64,000 nucleotides of DNA from Desulfovibrio psychrotolerans (GCF_013340305.1 NZ_BLVP01000008.1:669408-733407), one strand, 5' to 3'. Shown: positions 25,811 through 36,143, counted from the stretch's first letter. The notes: generated by a model from the letters alone, not told the origin. Numbers and translations are program-made.

Positions 25811-28800
25811 TTCGCTCACGGCTCTTTCGCAAGACATTGATATTTATTATTATCCTATTTGGTTTTGTGGCGAATGTAACGGCCCTGTATTCCGCATGGA
25901 TTCTGTACCACCGCCTGACGGACGAATACGAGAGCAAGGCTGTGGCCATTGCCCGCAGCGTGGCGCAGTCGGAGCTGGATATCATCGTCCGTAACGATGC
26001 GGCGTCTATCCAGTCCCGCATAGACCAGTATCTGGACCTTGAGGGCGTCTCCTTTGTGCTGGTGACGGATTCGGCGGGCGAGGTGCTGGCCCATACGTTT
26101 ATTCCCGTCATTCCGCAGGCCGTGCTGGAGCTTATCGATGATTCCGCAGGGCCGGTGCTTATGGAGGCACAGCGGGTGCAGAACATAGCCCTGACGCAGG
26201 GCGATGTGCTGTACGTGCGCGTGCCCGTGTTGGCGGGAGCAGGCGGGTTTGTGCATATCGGCATGGACCGTTCCATCATCACCGGCTACATCCTCACTGC
26301 GGTGGTGCGGCAGCATGGGCTGACCATGGTCTTCTTCATTGTCAGCGTTGTTGTGGCCTACCTGTTCATGCGCTCTATCTCGCGTCCGCTCTCCGACCTG
26401 ACGGATTACGCAAACAAGGTGGCGGCGCACGATTTTTCCGGTTCCATCAGCATCACCACCAAAGATGAGATAGGTGTACTTGCCGCAGCCATGCAGTCCA
26501 TGGCGCGGGACTTGGCAACGCTGATCAACCATCTGGAGGCTGCCGTTGCGGAAAAAACCGGCGAATTGCAGGAAACCGTGGCCTATGTCTCTGCCATTAT
26601 CAGTAATATAGCAGATGGATTGCTGGTGGTGGATGCGGAGGGGCGCGTAGCGCGGACCAATGCCGCGCTGGACGCCATTTTCCGCTGCGAGGTGGGCAGG
26701 CTGGAAGGGCTGACGCTGGAAGATGCCTTTACGTCAGGCACCTGGGGTGGTGAAGGCAACAGAAGCCTTGTTACCCTGCTGCGGCAGGCGGCGCGGGAGG
26801 GGCGTAACCAGCCCGTGCGCAGCTACGAGATTTTTGGCTGCAGGCGCGGCGGGGAAATGTTCCCGCTGGAAGTTTCCATGGTCTGTTTTGAGCGTGAGGG
26901 CGTGTTTTCCATCATCTGTCTGATGCGCGACAACACCGAGCGCAAGAGAGCGGAAGAGAACATGCAGAAGGCGCATGACCTGCTGGAGCGAAAGGTGGCA
27001 GAGCGCACCCGGGAGCTTTCGCGCATGAATTCGCAACTCATGCTGGAGAATGCGGAGCGGCGCGTGGTGGAACAAGCCCTGCGGCGTACTGAGGAACGCT
27101 ACCGTTCCATCTTTGAAAACGCCATAGAAGGCATTTTTCAGACCACCCCGGAAGGGCGGTGCATAAACGCGAACCCCGCTCTTGCCCGTATTCTCGGGTT
27201 TGAAGCTCCGGAACAGCTTATCTCCGGCATTTCCGATGTGGCTAGAGACGTATATCTCAACCCTGAGGACAGGATCCGGTTTGTGGAAGAGATGAGTGCC
27301 CACGGCAGGGTGGTGAACTTTGAATTTCGTGCCCGGCGCAGAAGCGGGGAAGTGATATGGGTTGTGGCAAACGCCCGCAAGGTGGCGGACAAGGATGGCA
27401 GAACGCTCTACTTTGAGGGTTTTCTAGAAGACATGACCATGCGCAAGGAGGCGCAGGAACGGCTGGAGTATCAGGCATTTCACGACCCGCTCACCGGGCT
27501 TCCCAACCGGTTGCTTTTTCAGGACCATCTGCGCATGGCTCTTTCGCGCCACCAGAGGCGCACGCAATACTATTTTGCTGTGCTGTATCTGGATCTGGAC
27601 CGTTTCAAGATCATCAATGACAGTCTGGGGCACGCCATAGGAGACGAGTTGCTGTGTCATGTGGCAGGCAAACTGCGTGAATGTGTGCGCGAGGTGGATA
27701 CGGTTGCCCGTTTTGGCGGAGACGAGTTCGCCATCCTGCTGGAAGAGATCGCCGCACCGCGTGAAGCCGTACGAATTGCCCGGCGCATACAGGAATTGTT
27801 GGGTTTTCCGGTGGATATCGGAGGGCATGAGGTGTTCACCTCTGCAAGCATAGGCATTGTGCTGAAGACCTCTGCGTATGTGCACCCGCAGGAGGTGCTG
27901 CGCGATGCGGATACCGCCATGTACCGTGCCAAGGAACTGGGAAAATCACGATTCAAGGTGTTCAACCAGCGTATGCATGAAGAGGCGCTGCGGCTCATGG
28001 CGCTGGAGACGGAATTGCGACGTGCGGTGGAACGCAGGGAACTGGAGGTATGGTATCAGCCCATTGTGGATGCATCGTTGCGGCGGGTCTGCGGGTTTGA
28101 GGCGCTGGTGCGCTGGCATCATGAGAGCATGGGGGCTGTTCCGCCATCAGAGTTTATTACGCTGGCGGAAGATTCCGGACTCATTACGGAGCTTGGGGAG
28201 TTTGTGCTTGAAGAGGCGGTGCGGAACATAAAGCGCTGGAACAGGCGGGAGCAGAAGGCGCATCACGGGAACCTGTTCGTGAGCATAAACATTTCCGGCA
28301 GGCAGTTTATGCAGCCTGATTTTGCGGGTTATGTAGAGCAGCATATCCGGAACTGGAATGTTAACCCGGACCTGCTGCGGTTTGAAATAACGGAGAGCAT
28401 GCTCATGGATCATGGGAGCATGGCTGTGGATACCATCAGCCGGTTGCGCGATCTGGGTGTGCATATGTGCATTGATGACTTTGGTACTGGGTATTCTTCT
28501 TTGAGCTATCTGCAACGGCTTCCGGTGGATACCATCAAGATAGACCGCTCCTTCGTGGCGGAACTGGGCGATGACAAGGAGGGGCGCTCCATTGTGCGCA
28601 GCATTCTGTCGCTTGGCTACAGCCTTGGGCTGGATGTGGTGGCGGAAGGGGTGGAAACCCCGGCGCAGGCGCAGTTGCTCGGTGAATTCGGTTGCCGCTT
28701 TTTGCAGGGATTCCTTTATGCTCCGGCACTCCCCGCTGCCGAGGTGGATACCCTGCTCAGTCTGGAAAATCCGCTGGCATATCTTGCAATGTCATACGAA

Positions 28801-28833
28801 AAGGATGACTTCCCCAACGTATCGGGGTTATAG
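25807..28833 (+). CDS. Membrane PAS-GGDEF-EAL protein, c-di-GMP synthesis/degradation
   Basis: The 1008-residue product has TM segments at about 10-28 and 158-182 flanking a periplasmic sensor region, HAMP (about 183-235), PAS (about 255-370), coiled coil, PAS (about 430-545), GGDEF (about 560-715) and EAL (about 735-985). The GGDEF site is intact (637-641), with an inhibitory-site R-x2-D (REVD) five residues before it. The EAL motif (765-767) is intact in GFEALVRW, so both cyclase and phosphodiesterase activity are possible. Translation is coupled to the binding protein by a 4-base overlap, so the periplasmic protein is its likely input. Confidence 0.95.
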   Translation: MIRSRLFRKTLIFIIILFGFVANVTALYSAWILYHRLTDEYESKAVAIARSVAQSELDIIVRNDAASIQSRIDQYLDLEGVSFVLVTDSAGEVLAHTFIPVIPQAVLELIDDSAGPVLMEAQRVQNIALTQGDVLYVRVPVLAGAGGFVHIGMDRSIITGYILTAVVRQHGLTMVFFIVSVVVAYLFMRSISRPLSDLTDYANKVAAHDFSGSISITTKDEIGVLAAAMQSMARDLATLINHLEAAVAEKTGELQETVAYVSAIISNIADGLLVVDAEGRVARTNAALDAIFRCEVGRLEGLTLEDAFTSGTWGGEGNRSLVTLLRQAAREGRNQPVRSYEIFGCRRGGEMFPLEVSMVCFEREGVFSIICLMRDNTERKRAEENMQKAHDLLERKVAERTRELSRMNSQLMLENAERRVVEQALRRTEERYRSIFENAIEGIFQTTPEGRCINANPALARILGFEAPEQLISGISDVARDVYLNPEDRIRFVEEMSAHGRVVNFEFRARRRSGEVIWVVANARKVADKDGRTLYFEGFLEDMTMRKEAQERLEYQAFHDPLTGLPNRLLFQDHLRMALSRHQRRTQYYFAVLYLDLDRFKIINDSLGHAIGDELLCHVAGKLRECVREVDTVARFGGDEFAILLEEIAAPREAVRIARRIQELLGFPVDIGGHEVFTSASIGIVLKTSAYVHPQEVLRDADTAMYRAKELGKSRFKVFNQRMHEEALRLMALETELRRAVERRELEVWYQPIVDASLRRVCGFEALVRWHHESMGAVPPSEFITLAEDSGLITELGEFVLEEAVRNIKRWNRREQKAHHGNLFVSINISGRQFMQPDFAGYVEQHIRNWNVNPDLLRFEITESMLMDHGSMAVDTISRLRDLGVHMCIDDFGTGYSSLSYLQRLPVDTIKIDRSFVAELGDDKEGRSIVRSILSLGYSLGLDVVAEGVETPAQAQLLGEFGCRFLQGFLYAPALPAAEVDTLLSLENPLAYLAMSYEKDDFPNVSGL

Positions 28834-28935
28834 TTTCTTCTGCGTCATGGTTGCCGTGCATGTCCGTGCAGCCTCTCTGCTGTCCGCCCTGCACTGCGAT
28901 GCGGCATAACAACTCCCAACCGTTGGAATGATCTG

Positions 28936-31900
28936 GTGCGAATTTTTGCCCGTATTGTGCTTATCCTGCTGCTGATCGTGGTGCTCGCTGGGGGGGCGGC
29001 TGTCTTTCAGGCGTCCCGCATGCTGGATGCCGCCGCTGTGGCGGCAAGGATAGAGCAGTATCTTACCACACTCACGGGCACTGAATGCAGGCTGGAAGGC
29101 GGGGTGGAGATATCTTTTTTCCCGCGGCTTGCCGTTACCCTGAACAATCTGGTCATACTTGAGCCGCCCGCCGGAGAAGGCTTTACGCAGGCACCCGGGG
29201 ACGGTGTGCTGGCAAGGGTGGGCAGGCTGCATGCTGCCGTGGCGCTAAAACCGCTGCTTGACCGCACGCTTGATTTTGAACGCATCATTCTTGAATCTCC
29301 ATCAGTTACGCTCCGCACGCTGCCCGATGGGGGCATGCCGTGGCGCAGGGTGCTGGACCGGGTGGCTTCTGCGGGAGAGGTGGTTATTTCCGCTGCAGAA
29401 GAGAGCGTTACGGAAGCAGAACGGCATGCGCTTGCGGGCGGGCTTGCCATTCGCGGCATTCATCTGGTGGGGCTGGATGTGGAAAATGGCCTGTTCGAAT
29501 GGCGTGATGAATCCGTAGCCGGAACCATGCCTACCACCACCGGGATGGGCGGTGACAATGCGCAGAACGGGACACAGTGGTCCGGTGTGCGCCTGCACGG
29601 AAATGTGAACGGCAGCACGGCAGACGGCGGGATACCCGTGGGGAATGAAACCGGGAAGCAGGAACGCTTTACGGTGGCTCCGGTGCTGCGCGAAGCCCCG
29701 GCCATGGAGCAGGATACCATTCCCTTTGTCCGGGTTTCCCGCCTGAATATGGACGTGGATACCAACGGACGCCTGACCTACGAATCTTCCTTTGTTCTTG
29801 AAAGCTCGATACTGCCCGCGCATGTGGCGGTAACTGCCCGTGGCGATGTGGTGCTGGAGGAGCATTTTACAGGGGTGCGTTCAGCCACATCCACCGTGGC
29901 GGTAAAGGGGAATATGTATGTCGGGGAGCGGGCTGTGCCGCTTTCTGTGCGCACCGCTCTGCGGTTTGACCATGCCGCCGATACCCTGATTTTAGACGGA
30001 CTGAGCGCAGACATTGACGGGGCCGGAATTGCCGGAGCACTTCAGGTGAACCAATGTACTGCTGCGGAACGTAACCTTGCCGGAGTGGTGGAGGTGCGCA
30101 AGCTGAGTCTTCCCTACTGGTTTGGCTTCGGGGAATTTTTGCCCACAAGTTTGCAACATGCTTTGGATTCTTTGGACGGAACCCTTGTGTTGCGGATGGA
30201 CAGCAAGGGACTGGTGGTGGACTCGCTGGATGTTTCGTTGCTGGGTATGCAGCTTTCCGGCAAAGGCGCTGTGGAGGATTTTTCGCGGCCCGTCATCTAC
30301 ATAGACGTGGAAGGGACGTTTTTGGACGTAAACAGGATTTTTCCGGAAATTATGGAGAATCCGCCGTCCGTACTGCCTCAGCCTGCCCGGCCCGGCAAGG
30401 CCGTGCTTGAGGCGGACCTTGAGGAGGATGACGACCCTGACGACGACATCGGGTACGATATCCGGGTTCGAGCTGCCAAGGGAACGGCCCGGTCTTTCCA
30501 GTTCGGGGATCTTGCTTTCCGGTGCTGGCCCATGCAGGGAGGGGGAACAAATACCTCGTACTCCATAGGTTCGTTTTACGGCGGCAAGGTGGAAGCGCTG
30601 CTGGGTATACGCGATGTGCTGACGCTGGATCTGGATGTGACCAATGTGCAGACCGCCGAGGTGAGCCGTCTTATGACGGGGGAGTCTGTTCTGGGCGGAG
30701 TGCTGACCGGCAAGGCGCGGGTGCAGTCCGGGGCGGATACCGTATGGGGTATGGTAGCAGGGCTGGAGGGTACGCTGGAGGCAACGTTGCAGAAAGGCTC
30801 TGTCCAGACCATGGCTTTGCGCGACGGGACCAAGCCGCGCCATGCGCTGGATTCGTTCTCTGTGACGCTTAAGGGCAAGACCCAGCACCCGGACCCGGAC
30901 AAGGCCACGCGCTATCTGCCATACCACTGGGACATGAAGATGGATTTTGTTCCTGCGGGCACGCAGGAGCGGTATGACGTGCAACTGGTCGGCCCGGTGG
31001 TTATTGATTCCCGCAGGGCGTTGCCGGTGCAGGTGAAGGATGCCCGGACAACCTTGCGCTGGCAGGGAACGGATGCGCCGTTCGGAAGGACGGTTCCCAT
31101 AGATTTTTCCCTTACGGGAAGGATGGATATGGATCTGGATAAGGAGACCATACGGTTTTCGCAGGCAACCGCCTCTGCGCAGCATGTTTCCGCCGTATGC
31201 TCGGTGGAGGGAAGCCAGTTGCTGGGAACTGTGCCCGTTTGGGAAGGTTCGCTTGTGACGGATGAGGTTTCTTTGAGGGAGTTTTTACCCCGGTACGGCA
31301 AGGACGTGTGGGACACTGCCGATCCGAGAGCCTTGAACGCCGCCACGTTACGCACGCGGTTCAGGTCTGAGGGGCGCAGTCTGGTGCTGCGCGATGTGGA
31401 CATGCTGCTGGACCGTACCAAGGTGACGGGGTTTCTTTCCCTGCTGCGGGGAGAAACGCCGACCGTTCGCTTTACCCTGCGGGGTGATTTTTTGGATGCC
31501 GACAGGTATATGCCGCCTGCCGACGAGACTGCCGTACAGCCAGCTTCCTCAGCGCCGTGGAAGTTGGACTGGATGCGCCGCAACGATATTGCGGGCGATA
31601 TTGCGGTTGATCACATCATTTACCGTAATCTTGAATTCTCCGGACTGAATGCCACGGTCTCTGTTGCCGGGGGAAGGATGCGTGTTTCTCCCCTGCGTGC
31701 CGGGATGTACAAGGGCACCGCGACAGGCGAACTGGACGCAGTGGCTAAGGACGGACTGGATACCCGGGTTGCCGTGCGGATAAGGAAAATTGATCTGGAA
31801 CCGGCTGCGTTGCGTTTTGCGGGGAATGAGTATGTGGGCGGCACCCTTTCCGCATCCGTGGACATGCAGGGGCTTTTGCGCAACGGCGACGATATTCCCG

Positions 31901-32346
31901 GCGCCTTCAGCGGGACATGGGGATTTGATATCGCAAAGGGGCATTACAGCTTTGGCACACGCGAGGACGGCGAGCGCAGCCGCACGCCCTTTGACAAGGC
32001 GTCCGCCTCCGGTGTTATGGATCGCGGGGTGCTTAAAAATGACGATCTTTCCATGAGTTCCCTGCTCATGAGCATGAGCGGCAAGGGTGTGGTGGACCTT
32101 GCCCGCAAGAATCTGGACTACCAGATCAACGTGACCTATGCGGAAGTGCCCACTTTTCCCGTGCGCATCTACGGCAGCTTCAGCGACCCCAAGACCTCCA
32201 TACGGGGGGCTGAAATTATCCCCCGCACCATTGGCAAGCTGGGAGGGGGCATCTTTAACATCTTCCGCCGGGTGATAACCACGCCGTTCAGTGTGCTGGA
32301 AACGCTGGGCAATATGGGGAGCACCAACTCCACCCGTACCCGCTAG
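28936..32346 (+). CDS. AsmA family outer-envelope protein
   Basis: The 1136-residue product has one N-terminal membrane anchor (about 4-25), the AsmA-type start ARIEQYLTTLTGTECRLEGGVE, repeated beta-rich segments, and the C-terminal AsmA_2 pattern around 985-1100 (VARKNLDYQINVTYAEVPTFP and GSFSDPKTSIRG). AsmA-like proteins are thought to carry phospholipid between membranes. The start codon is a GTG at 28936 with a weak Shine-Dalgarno. It lies 102 bases after the GGDEF-EAL gene on the same strand. The extra Gly/Thr-rich insert near 195-230 is not typical. Confidence 0.88.
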   Translation: MRIFARIVLILLLIVVLAGGAAVFQASRMLDAAAVAARIEQYLTTLTGTECRLEGGVEISFFPRLAVTLNNLVILEPPAGEGFTQAPGDGVLARVGRLHAAVALKPLLDRTLDFERIILESPSVTLRTLPDGGMPWRRVLDRVASAGEVVISAAEESVTEAERHALAGGLAIRGIHLVGLDVENGLFEWRDESVAGTMPTTTGMGGDNAQNGTQWSGVRLHGNVNGSTADGGIPVGNETGKQERFTVAPVLREAPAMEQDTIPFVRVSRLNMDVDTNGRLTYESSFVLESSILPAHVAVTARGDVVLEEHFTGVRSATSTVAVKGNMYVGERAVPLSVRTALRFDHAADTLILDGLSADIDGAGIAGALQVNQCTAAERNLAGVVEVRKLSLPYWFGFGEFLPTSLQHALDSLDGTLVLRMDSKGLVVDSLDVSLLGMQLSGKGAVEDFSRPVIYIDVEGTFLDVNRIFPEIMENPPSVLPQPARPGKAVLEADLEEDDDPDDDIGYDIRVRAAKGTARSFQFGDLAFRCWPMQGGGTNTSYSIGSFYGGKVEALLGIRDVLTLDLDVTNVQTAEVSRLMTGESVLGGVLTGKARVQSGADTVWGMVAGLEGTLEATLQKGSVQTMALRDGTKPRHALDSFSVTLKGKTQHPDPDKATRYLPYHWDMKMDFVPAGTQERYDVQLVGPVVIDSRRALPVQVKDARTTLRWQGTDAPFGRTVPIDFSLTGRMDMDLDKETIRFSQATASAQHVSAVCSVEGSQLLGTVPVWEGSLVTDEVSLREFLPRYGKDVWDTADPRALNAATLRTRFRSEGRSLVLRDVDMLLDRTKVTGFLSLLRGETPTVRFTLRGDFLDADRYMPPADETAVQPASSAPWKLDWMRRNDIAGDIAVDHIIYRNLEFSGLNATVSVAGGRMRVSPLRAGMYKGTATGELDAVAKDGLDTRVAVRIRKIDLEPAALRFAGNEYVGGTLSASVDMQGLLRNGDDIPGAFSGTWGFDIAKGHYSFGTREDGERSRTPFDKASASGVMDRGVLKNDDLSMSSLLMSMSGKGVVDLARKNLDYQINVTYAEVPTFPVRIYGSFSDPKTSIRGAEIIPRTIGKLGGGIFNIFRRVITTPFSVLETLGNMGSTNSTRTR

Positions 32347-33024
32347 TCTTGCGCGGCGGGCAGTGCGTTAAGAGCCGCCCCATGCTGCATGGTTCTGTTC
32401 AGGACGGGCGGGCTTGTCTGCGATGTGTTGTACCAGAGAGCTGCCGCGCTGGGGGGACACTGTTTTTGAGGGCTGCTGCGCCGAAAGACGCTATGCCTGA
32501 AAGCCGCTATACCCGAAAGACGTTGCGCTTGGAAACGGCTGCACCTGGGTGCAGCGGGGTGCCCGGCGCGCGTTGCTGTCTGCGGAAGCCGTTGTTTTTT
32601 TGCGGACCCTATTCTCCTTTTCCTATTCCTGTCCCTATCCCTCTTCCCTAATGCCTCCCCGGTTTGTCACGCCGGTTACCGTTTGTACTGCCGGCAGCGG
32701 TACGTGTGTATTTCCCCACGCTGTGTGCAGTTGTCCTTGATGTGCAATGTGTTGTGCAGTAAAATGCACATATGTGTGCATGTGCAAGAATGAGTGGCTG
32801 CCATGTTCCTGTTTTGCACAAGATGGGAAGCGCTCAGGCACAAAAACTGCCTGCTTCCTGTGGGCTGAAGCGGTGTATGCCGTTGCCTGACGGAGAAATG
32901 TGCGAATACGGCCGCCTTGTGAAAATCTTGGCACACCTTTTTCATGGTATCCCCCGGTTCGCGGAGACGGTTGGCACTTCCGGCGTTCCGGAATCCTATT
33001 TTTCTTACCCGGTGGTGTAATCTC
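32347..33024. other. 678-base intergenic region with repeats and candidate regulatory sites
   Basis: No believable gene. It contains three imperfect 16-base tandem repeats (about 32480-32526), a pyrimidine-rich tract (about 32608-32660), a cluster of TGTGCA/TGCACA words around 32720-32790 with a 7-bp palindrome, and a partial sigma-54-like box TGGCAC-N5-TTTCA at 32929-32944. All precede the kinase/sigma-54 regulator operon. Confidence 0.6.
32764..32781. promoter_or_regulatory. Palindrome, candidate enhancer site for the sigma-54 regulator
   Basis: ATGCACA (32764-32770), 4-base spacer, TGTGCAT (32775-32781). The same hexamer recurs just upstream (TGTGCA, TTGTGCA) and downstream (ATGTGCA). It lies about 240 bases before the kinase start, as expected of NtrC-type binding sites, but binding is inferred. 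Confidence 0.4.
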
Positions 33025-34731
33025 ATGGAAGTCGCTGATTCCAACAAGGAGCGGAGTACGCTCATCATAGCGGTCATGACTCTGGTGACCATCGGGCTTT
33101 CCCTCATTATCTCCACGGGGCAGACCCTTTCTCGTCAGGAAGAGGCGGGCACGCTGCACTTGCAGCTTACGGCGCGCTCCGTGCTGCAGGCGGTGGAAAG
33201 CTCTTTGCGGACGGGGCTTTTTGTCGGGCAGGACGCAGGGCTCTTCCGCCCCGGAACCGCCGAATATTTCCGCGAGCTTGAGCGCAGCGGCGAGGTGGTG
33301 TTCGTGGGGATTATCGATGAGCGCGGCGGGCGGGTTATTACCTCGCGGGACACCACGCATGAAACGGGCACCATTCTTTTTCCCCCGGACGCACTGACCA
33401 TCCTGCGCGAGCAGGGGGAGTGGTCCGGCAGAGCCGCATACGGAAAGCACAAGGTCTACGTGCACGCCCGGCAGACCGTGACCGGGGCTGCGGCAAGGCT
33501 TGACGAAGCGGGACACCTGCTGCCCACCTTTCTTGTGGTAGGGCTGGATATGACCAAGCATATGGCGGTGTATCAGGGCTTCCGGCAGAACGCGCTGTTT
33601 CAGGCGGCATACATTCTTGCTGCTGCGGTGTTTATCTGGGCGCTGGCAATGGGACTGCTCAAGCGGCGCGAACTGGCGGGCAAGGCTCTGCAGCTGGAGC
33701 GTTTTCAGGCCAAGCTGCTGGACAATCTGCCGGACGGGCTGCTCATTGTCAGCCCGGCCAATGTGATACGCGCCGCCAACCCTGCCGCGCATTCCATTCT
33801 GGACGCTCAAGGCTCCGGGCTTGCGGGGCTGCCTCTTGCGGAGTTACCCGGAAACGTGGGTGAATGCCTGTTGCAGCCTGAAGAAGGCCCTACGGCCGGA
33901 TGGCAACGCCGCACGGCCAAGGGGGCGCATCTGGAAATTCTTTCGGTTCCCCTGCGGGAGCATGAGGAAGAAGGGGCGCGGCTGGTCATCATACGTGACC
34001 GAACACGTATGCGCGAACTGGAAAAGAGCCTGGCCGACGCGGAAAAGATGGCGGCTCTGGGCACGCTGGCGGCGGGGGTGGCCCATGAGATTCGGAATCC
34101 GCTCAGCTCCCTGCGCGGGTTCGCACAGTATTTTGCCAAAAAATTCAAGGGCAGCAATCCTGACGAGACCTACGCGCAGACCATGATCCGGGAGGCTGAC
34201 CGCCTGAACCGGGTTATTACCGACCTGCTCTACCTTTCCCGGCCCCGTTCCGTGCAGCAGGAGGCCGTGGACCTGCTGCTGCTTGCAGAAGACATAAGCA
34301 ACCTTGTGCGCATGGACCTGGAAGACAGGGGCGTTTCTCTGGAAATAAGCCTTGAGTCGCAGGAGGTGCTTGCCGATGCCGACCTGCTGAAGCAGGCGGT
34401 GCTGAACCTTGTGCTCAACAGTCTGGACGCGCTGGGAGAGGCGGACGGAGATATGCGCTACATACATATTGCCTCTGCCTTTGGAGACGGTGGCGTGTGG
34501 CTGTTTGTGCGCGATACCGGGCCGGGGATGACCAAGGAGCAGAAAGAGCAGGCGTTTGAGCCGTTTTTTACCACAAAGACCAAGGGCACCGGGCTTGGCC
34601 TTGCCCTTGTACACAAGACCATGCGTGAGCACGGGGGCAAGGCCCTCATTGAATCAGAAGTGGGGCGTGGAACAACCGTGGCCCTGTTTTTTCCCGACAC
34701 TGATCACGCGGAACAGGAATGGAGCGCATGA
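33025..34731 (+). CDS. Membrane sensor histidine kinase (ZraS/AtoS-like)
   Basis: The 568-residue product has TM segments at about 15-32 and 195-215, a periplasmic sensor region between them, a PAS domain at about 235-330, HisKA with the phospho-acceptor His354 in VAHEIRNPLSS, and HATPase_c with VLNLVLNSLDAL, DTGPGM and GTGLGLALVHKTM. It should phosphorylate the response regulator whose start overlaps its stop (ATGA). The start at 33025 is from homology and frame; the Shine-Dalgarno (GGTGG) is weak. The ligand is unknown. Confidence 0.93.
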   Translation: MEVADSNKERSTLIIAVMTLVTIGLSLIISTGQTLSRQEEAGTLHLQLTARSVLQAVESSLRTGLFVGQDAGLFRPGTAEYFRELERSGEVVFVGIIDERGGRVITSRDTTHETGTILFPPDALTILREQGEWSGRAAYGKHKVYVHARQTVTGAAARLDEAGHLLPTFLVVGLDMTKHMAVYQGFRQNALFQAAYILAAAVFIWALAMGLLKRRELAGKALQLERFQAKLLDNLPDGLLIVSPANVIRAANPAAHSILDAQGSGLAGLPLAELPGNVGECLLQPEEGPTAGWQRRTAKGAHLEILSVPLREHEEEGARLVIIRDRTRMRELEKSLADAEKMAALGTLAAGVAHEIRNPLSSLRGFAQYFAKKFKGSNPDETYAQTMIREADRLNRVITDLLYLSRPRSVQQEAVDLLLLAEDISNLVRMDLEDRGVSLEISLESQEVLADADLLKQAVLNLVLNSLDALGEADGDMRYIHIASAFGDGGVWLFVRDTGPGMTKEQKEQAFEPFFTTKTKGTGLGLALVHKTMREHGGKALIESEVGRGTTVALFFPDTDHAEQEWSA

Positions 34732-36143
34732 TGAAGCGACTGCTTGTCATTGATGATGAACCCGGACTGCGCCTTATGGTGCGCGCGGTGATGGAAGATG
34801 CCGGGTGGGAAGTGGAGGAGGCCGGTTCCGGCGAGGACGCCATTGCCTTTCTGACTCAGGACACGGTAAGCGTGGTACTTCTGGATATGCGCATGCCGGG
34901 CATGAACGGAAACGAGGCTCTGGCCCGTATTCAGGATATCCGCCCCAGTCTGCCTGTCATCATGCTTACGGCCTACGGTACCGTGGGTTCCGCTGTGGAG
35001 GCCATGAAGCGGGGCGCGTTTGACTATCTTTCCAAGCCCGCGGACAATGAGGAACTGGTGGCCGTGCTGGAGAAGGCCTACGAATACGGAAGGTTGCTCA
35101 ATGAAAATGAAAACCTGCGGCGCAAGTTGGCCGCAGGAGATCCGGCTGAGCGGCTTGTAGGCAGCAGCCCCGCCATGCTCCGTGTGCTGGAGCTTATCCG
35201 GCAGGCCGGGCCTTCTGAAGCCACGGTGCTGGTCATGGGTGAATCCGGCACAGGCAAGGAACTTATTGCAGAAGCCCTGCACGAGGCGAGCCCGCGTGCG
35301 GCTCATGCGCTGGTGAAGGTGAACTGCGCCGCATTGCCGGGGAACCTGCTGGAGAGTGAACTGTTCGGCTACGTGAAAGGGGCATTTACAGGCGCTGTTA
35401 AGGACAAGCCGGGGCGTTTTCAACTGGCGCGGGGGGGAACCCTGTTTCTGGACGAGATAGGGGAGATGCCCGTGGAATTGCAGGCCAAGCTGCTGCGGGC
35501 CTTGCAGGAGCGCGTGGTGGAACCGCTGGGAGCCGTGCGCCCTGTGGATGTGGATGCGCGCATAATTGCCGCGACCAACCGTAATCTGCGGGAAGCCGTG
35601 GACAAGGGGGAATTCCGGGAGGATTTGTTTTTCCGGTTGAACGTGCTGGAGATAGTTTCGCCCGCTCTGCGGCAACGGCCAGACGATATTCCATTGCTTG
35701 TGAGCAGACTGCTTGATAAGCTGAGCAAGAAGAACCGAAAGGATGTACGGACGGTTAGTCCCGATTTTATGCAGGCGCTTATGGCATACCACTGGCCGGG
35801 CAATGTCCGGGAGTTGGAAAATGTTCTGGAGCGGGCACTTATCCTTTCCCGGTCGGAAACGTTAGGGGTGGAATCTTTGCCCGCGCAGTTTGCCAGTATT
35901 GTTGAGACGGGAGGAATGGCCCACAGTGTGGATGCAGCCGTTTTTGCGCCACCGCAGAGTGACGTGTTTTTGCGTCCTGTACGCAGCCGCCCGAAGACGC
36001 TGGACGATGCGGAGCGTCTGGCCCTTGTGGACGCTCTTGAAGCGCAGGGCGGGCACAGGGAACGAACGGCAGATGCACTGGGCATAAGCAGACGCACACT
36101 GCAATACAAGCTGCGCAAGTACGGGCTTACCAAACGGGGGTAA
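34728..36143 (+). CDS. Sigma-54-dependent response regulator (NtrC/ZraR family)
   Basis: The 471-residue product has a receiver domain with Asp53 as phospho-acceptor, an AAA+ domain with Walker A GESGTGKE (171-178) and the sigma-54 contact loop GAFTGA (218-223), and a C-terminal Fis-type helix-turn-helix (ERTADALGISRRTLQYKLRK). It activates sigma-54 promoters when phosphorylated by the upstream kinase. Starts at 34719, 34728 and 34731 are all in frame; the last has the best spacing from GGAG. Its own promoter region carries palindromic candidate sites. Confidence 0.95.
   Translation: MMKRLLVIDDEPGLRLMVRAVMEDAGWEVEEAGSGEDAIAFLTQDTVSVVLLDMRMPGMNGNEALARIQDIRPSLPVIMLTAYGTVGSAVEAMKRGAFDYLSKPADNEELVAVLEKAYEYGRLLNENENLRRKLAAGDPAERLVGSSPAMLRVLELIRQAGPSEATVLVMGESGTGKELIAEALHEASPRAAHALVKVNCAALPGNLLESELFGYVKGAFTGAVKDKPGRFQLARGGTLFLDEIGEMPVELQAKLLRALQERVVEPLGAVRPVDVDARIIAATNRNLREAVDKGEFREDLFFRLNVLEIVSPALRQRPDDIPLLVSRLLDKLSKKNRKDVRTVSPDFMQALMAYHWPGNVRELENVLERALILSRSETLGVESLPAQFASIVETGGMAHSVDAAVFAPPQSDVFLRPVRSRPKTLDDAERLALVDALEAQGGHRERTADALGISRRTLQYKLRKYGLTKRG

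Noticed and set aside
32349-32651. 100-codon plus-strand frame after asmA
   Set aside because: No Shine-Dalgarno, Cys/Arg/Pro-biased composition and overlap with tandem repeats.
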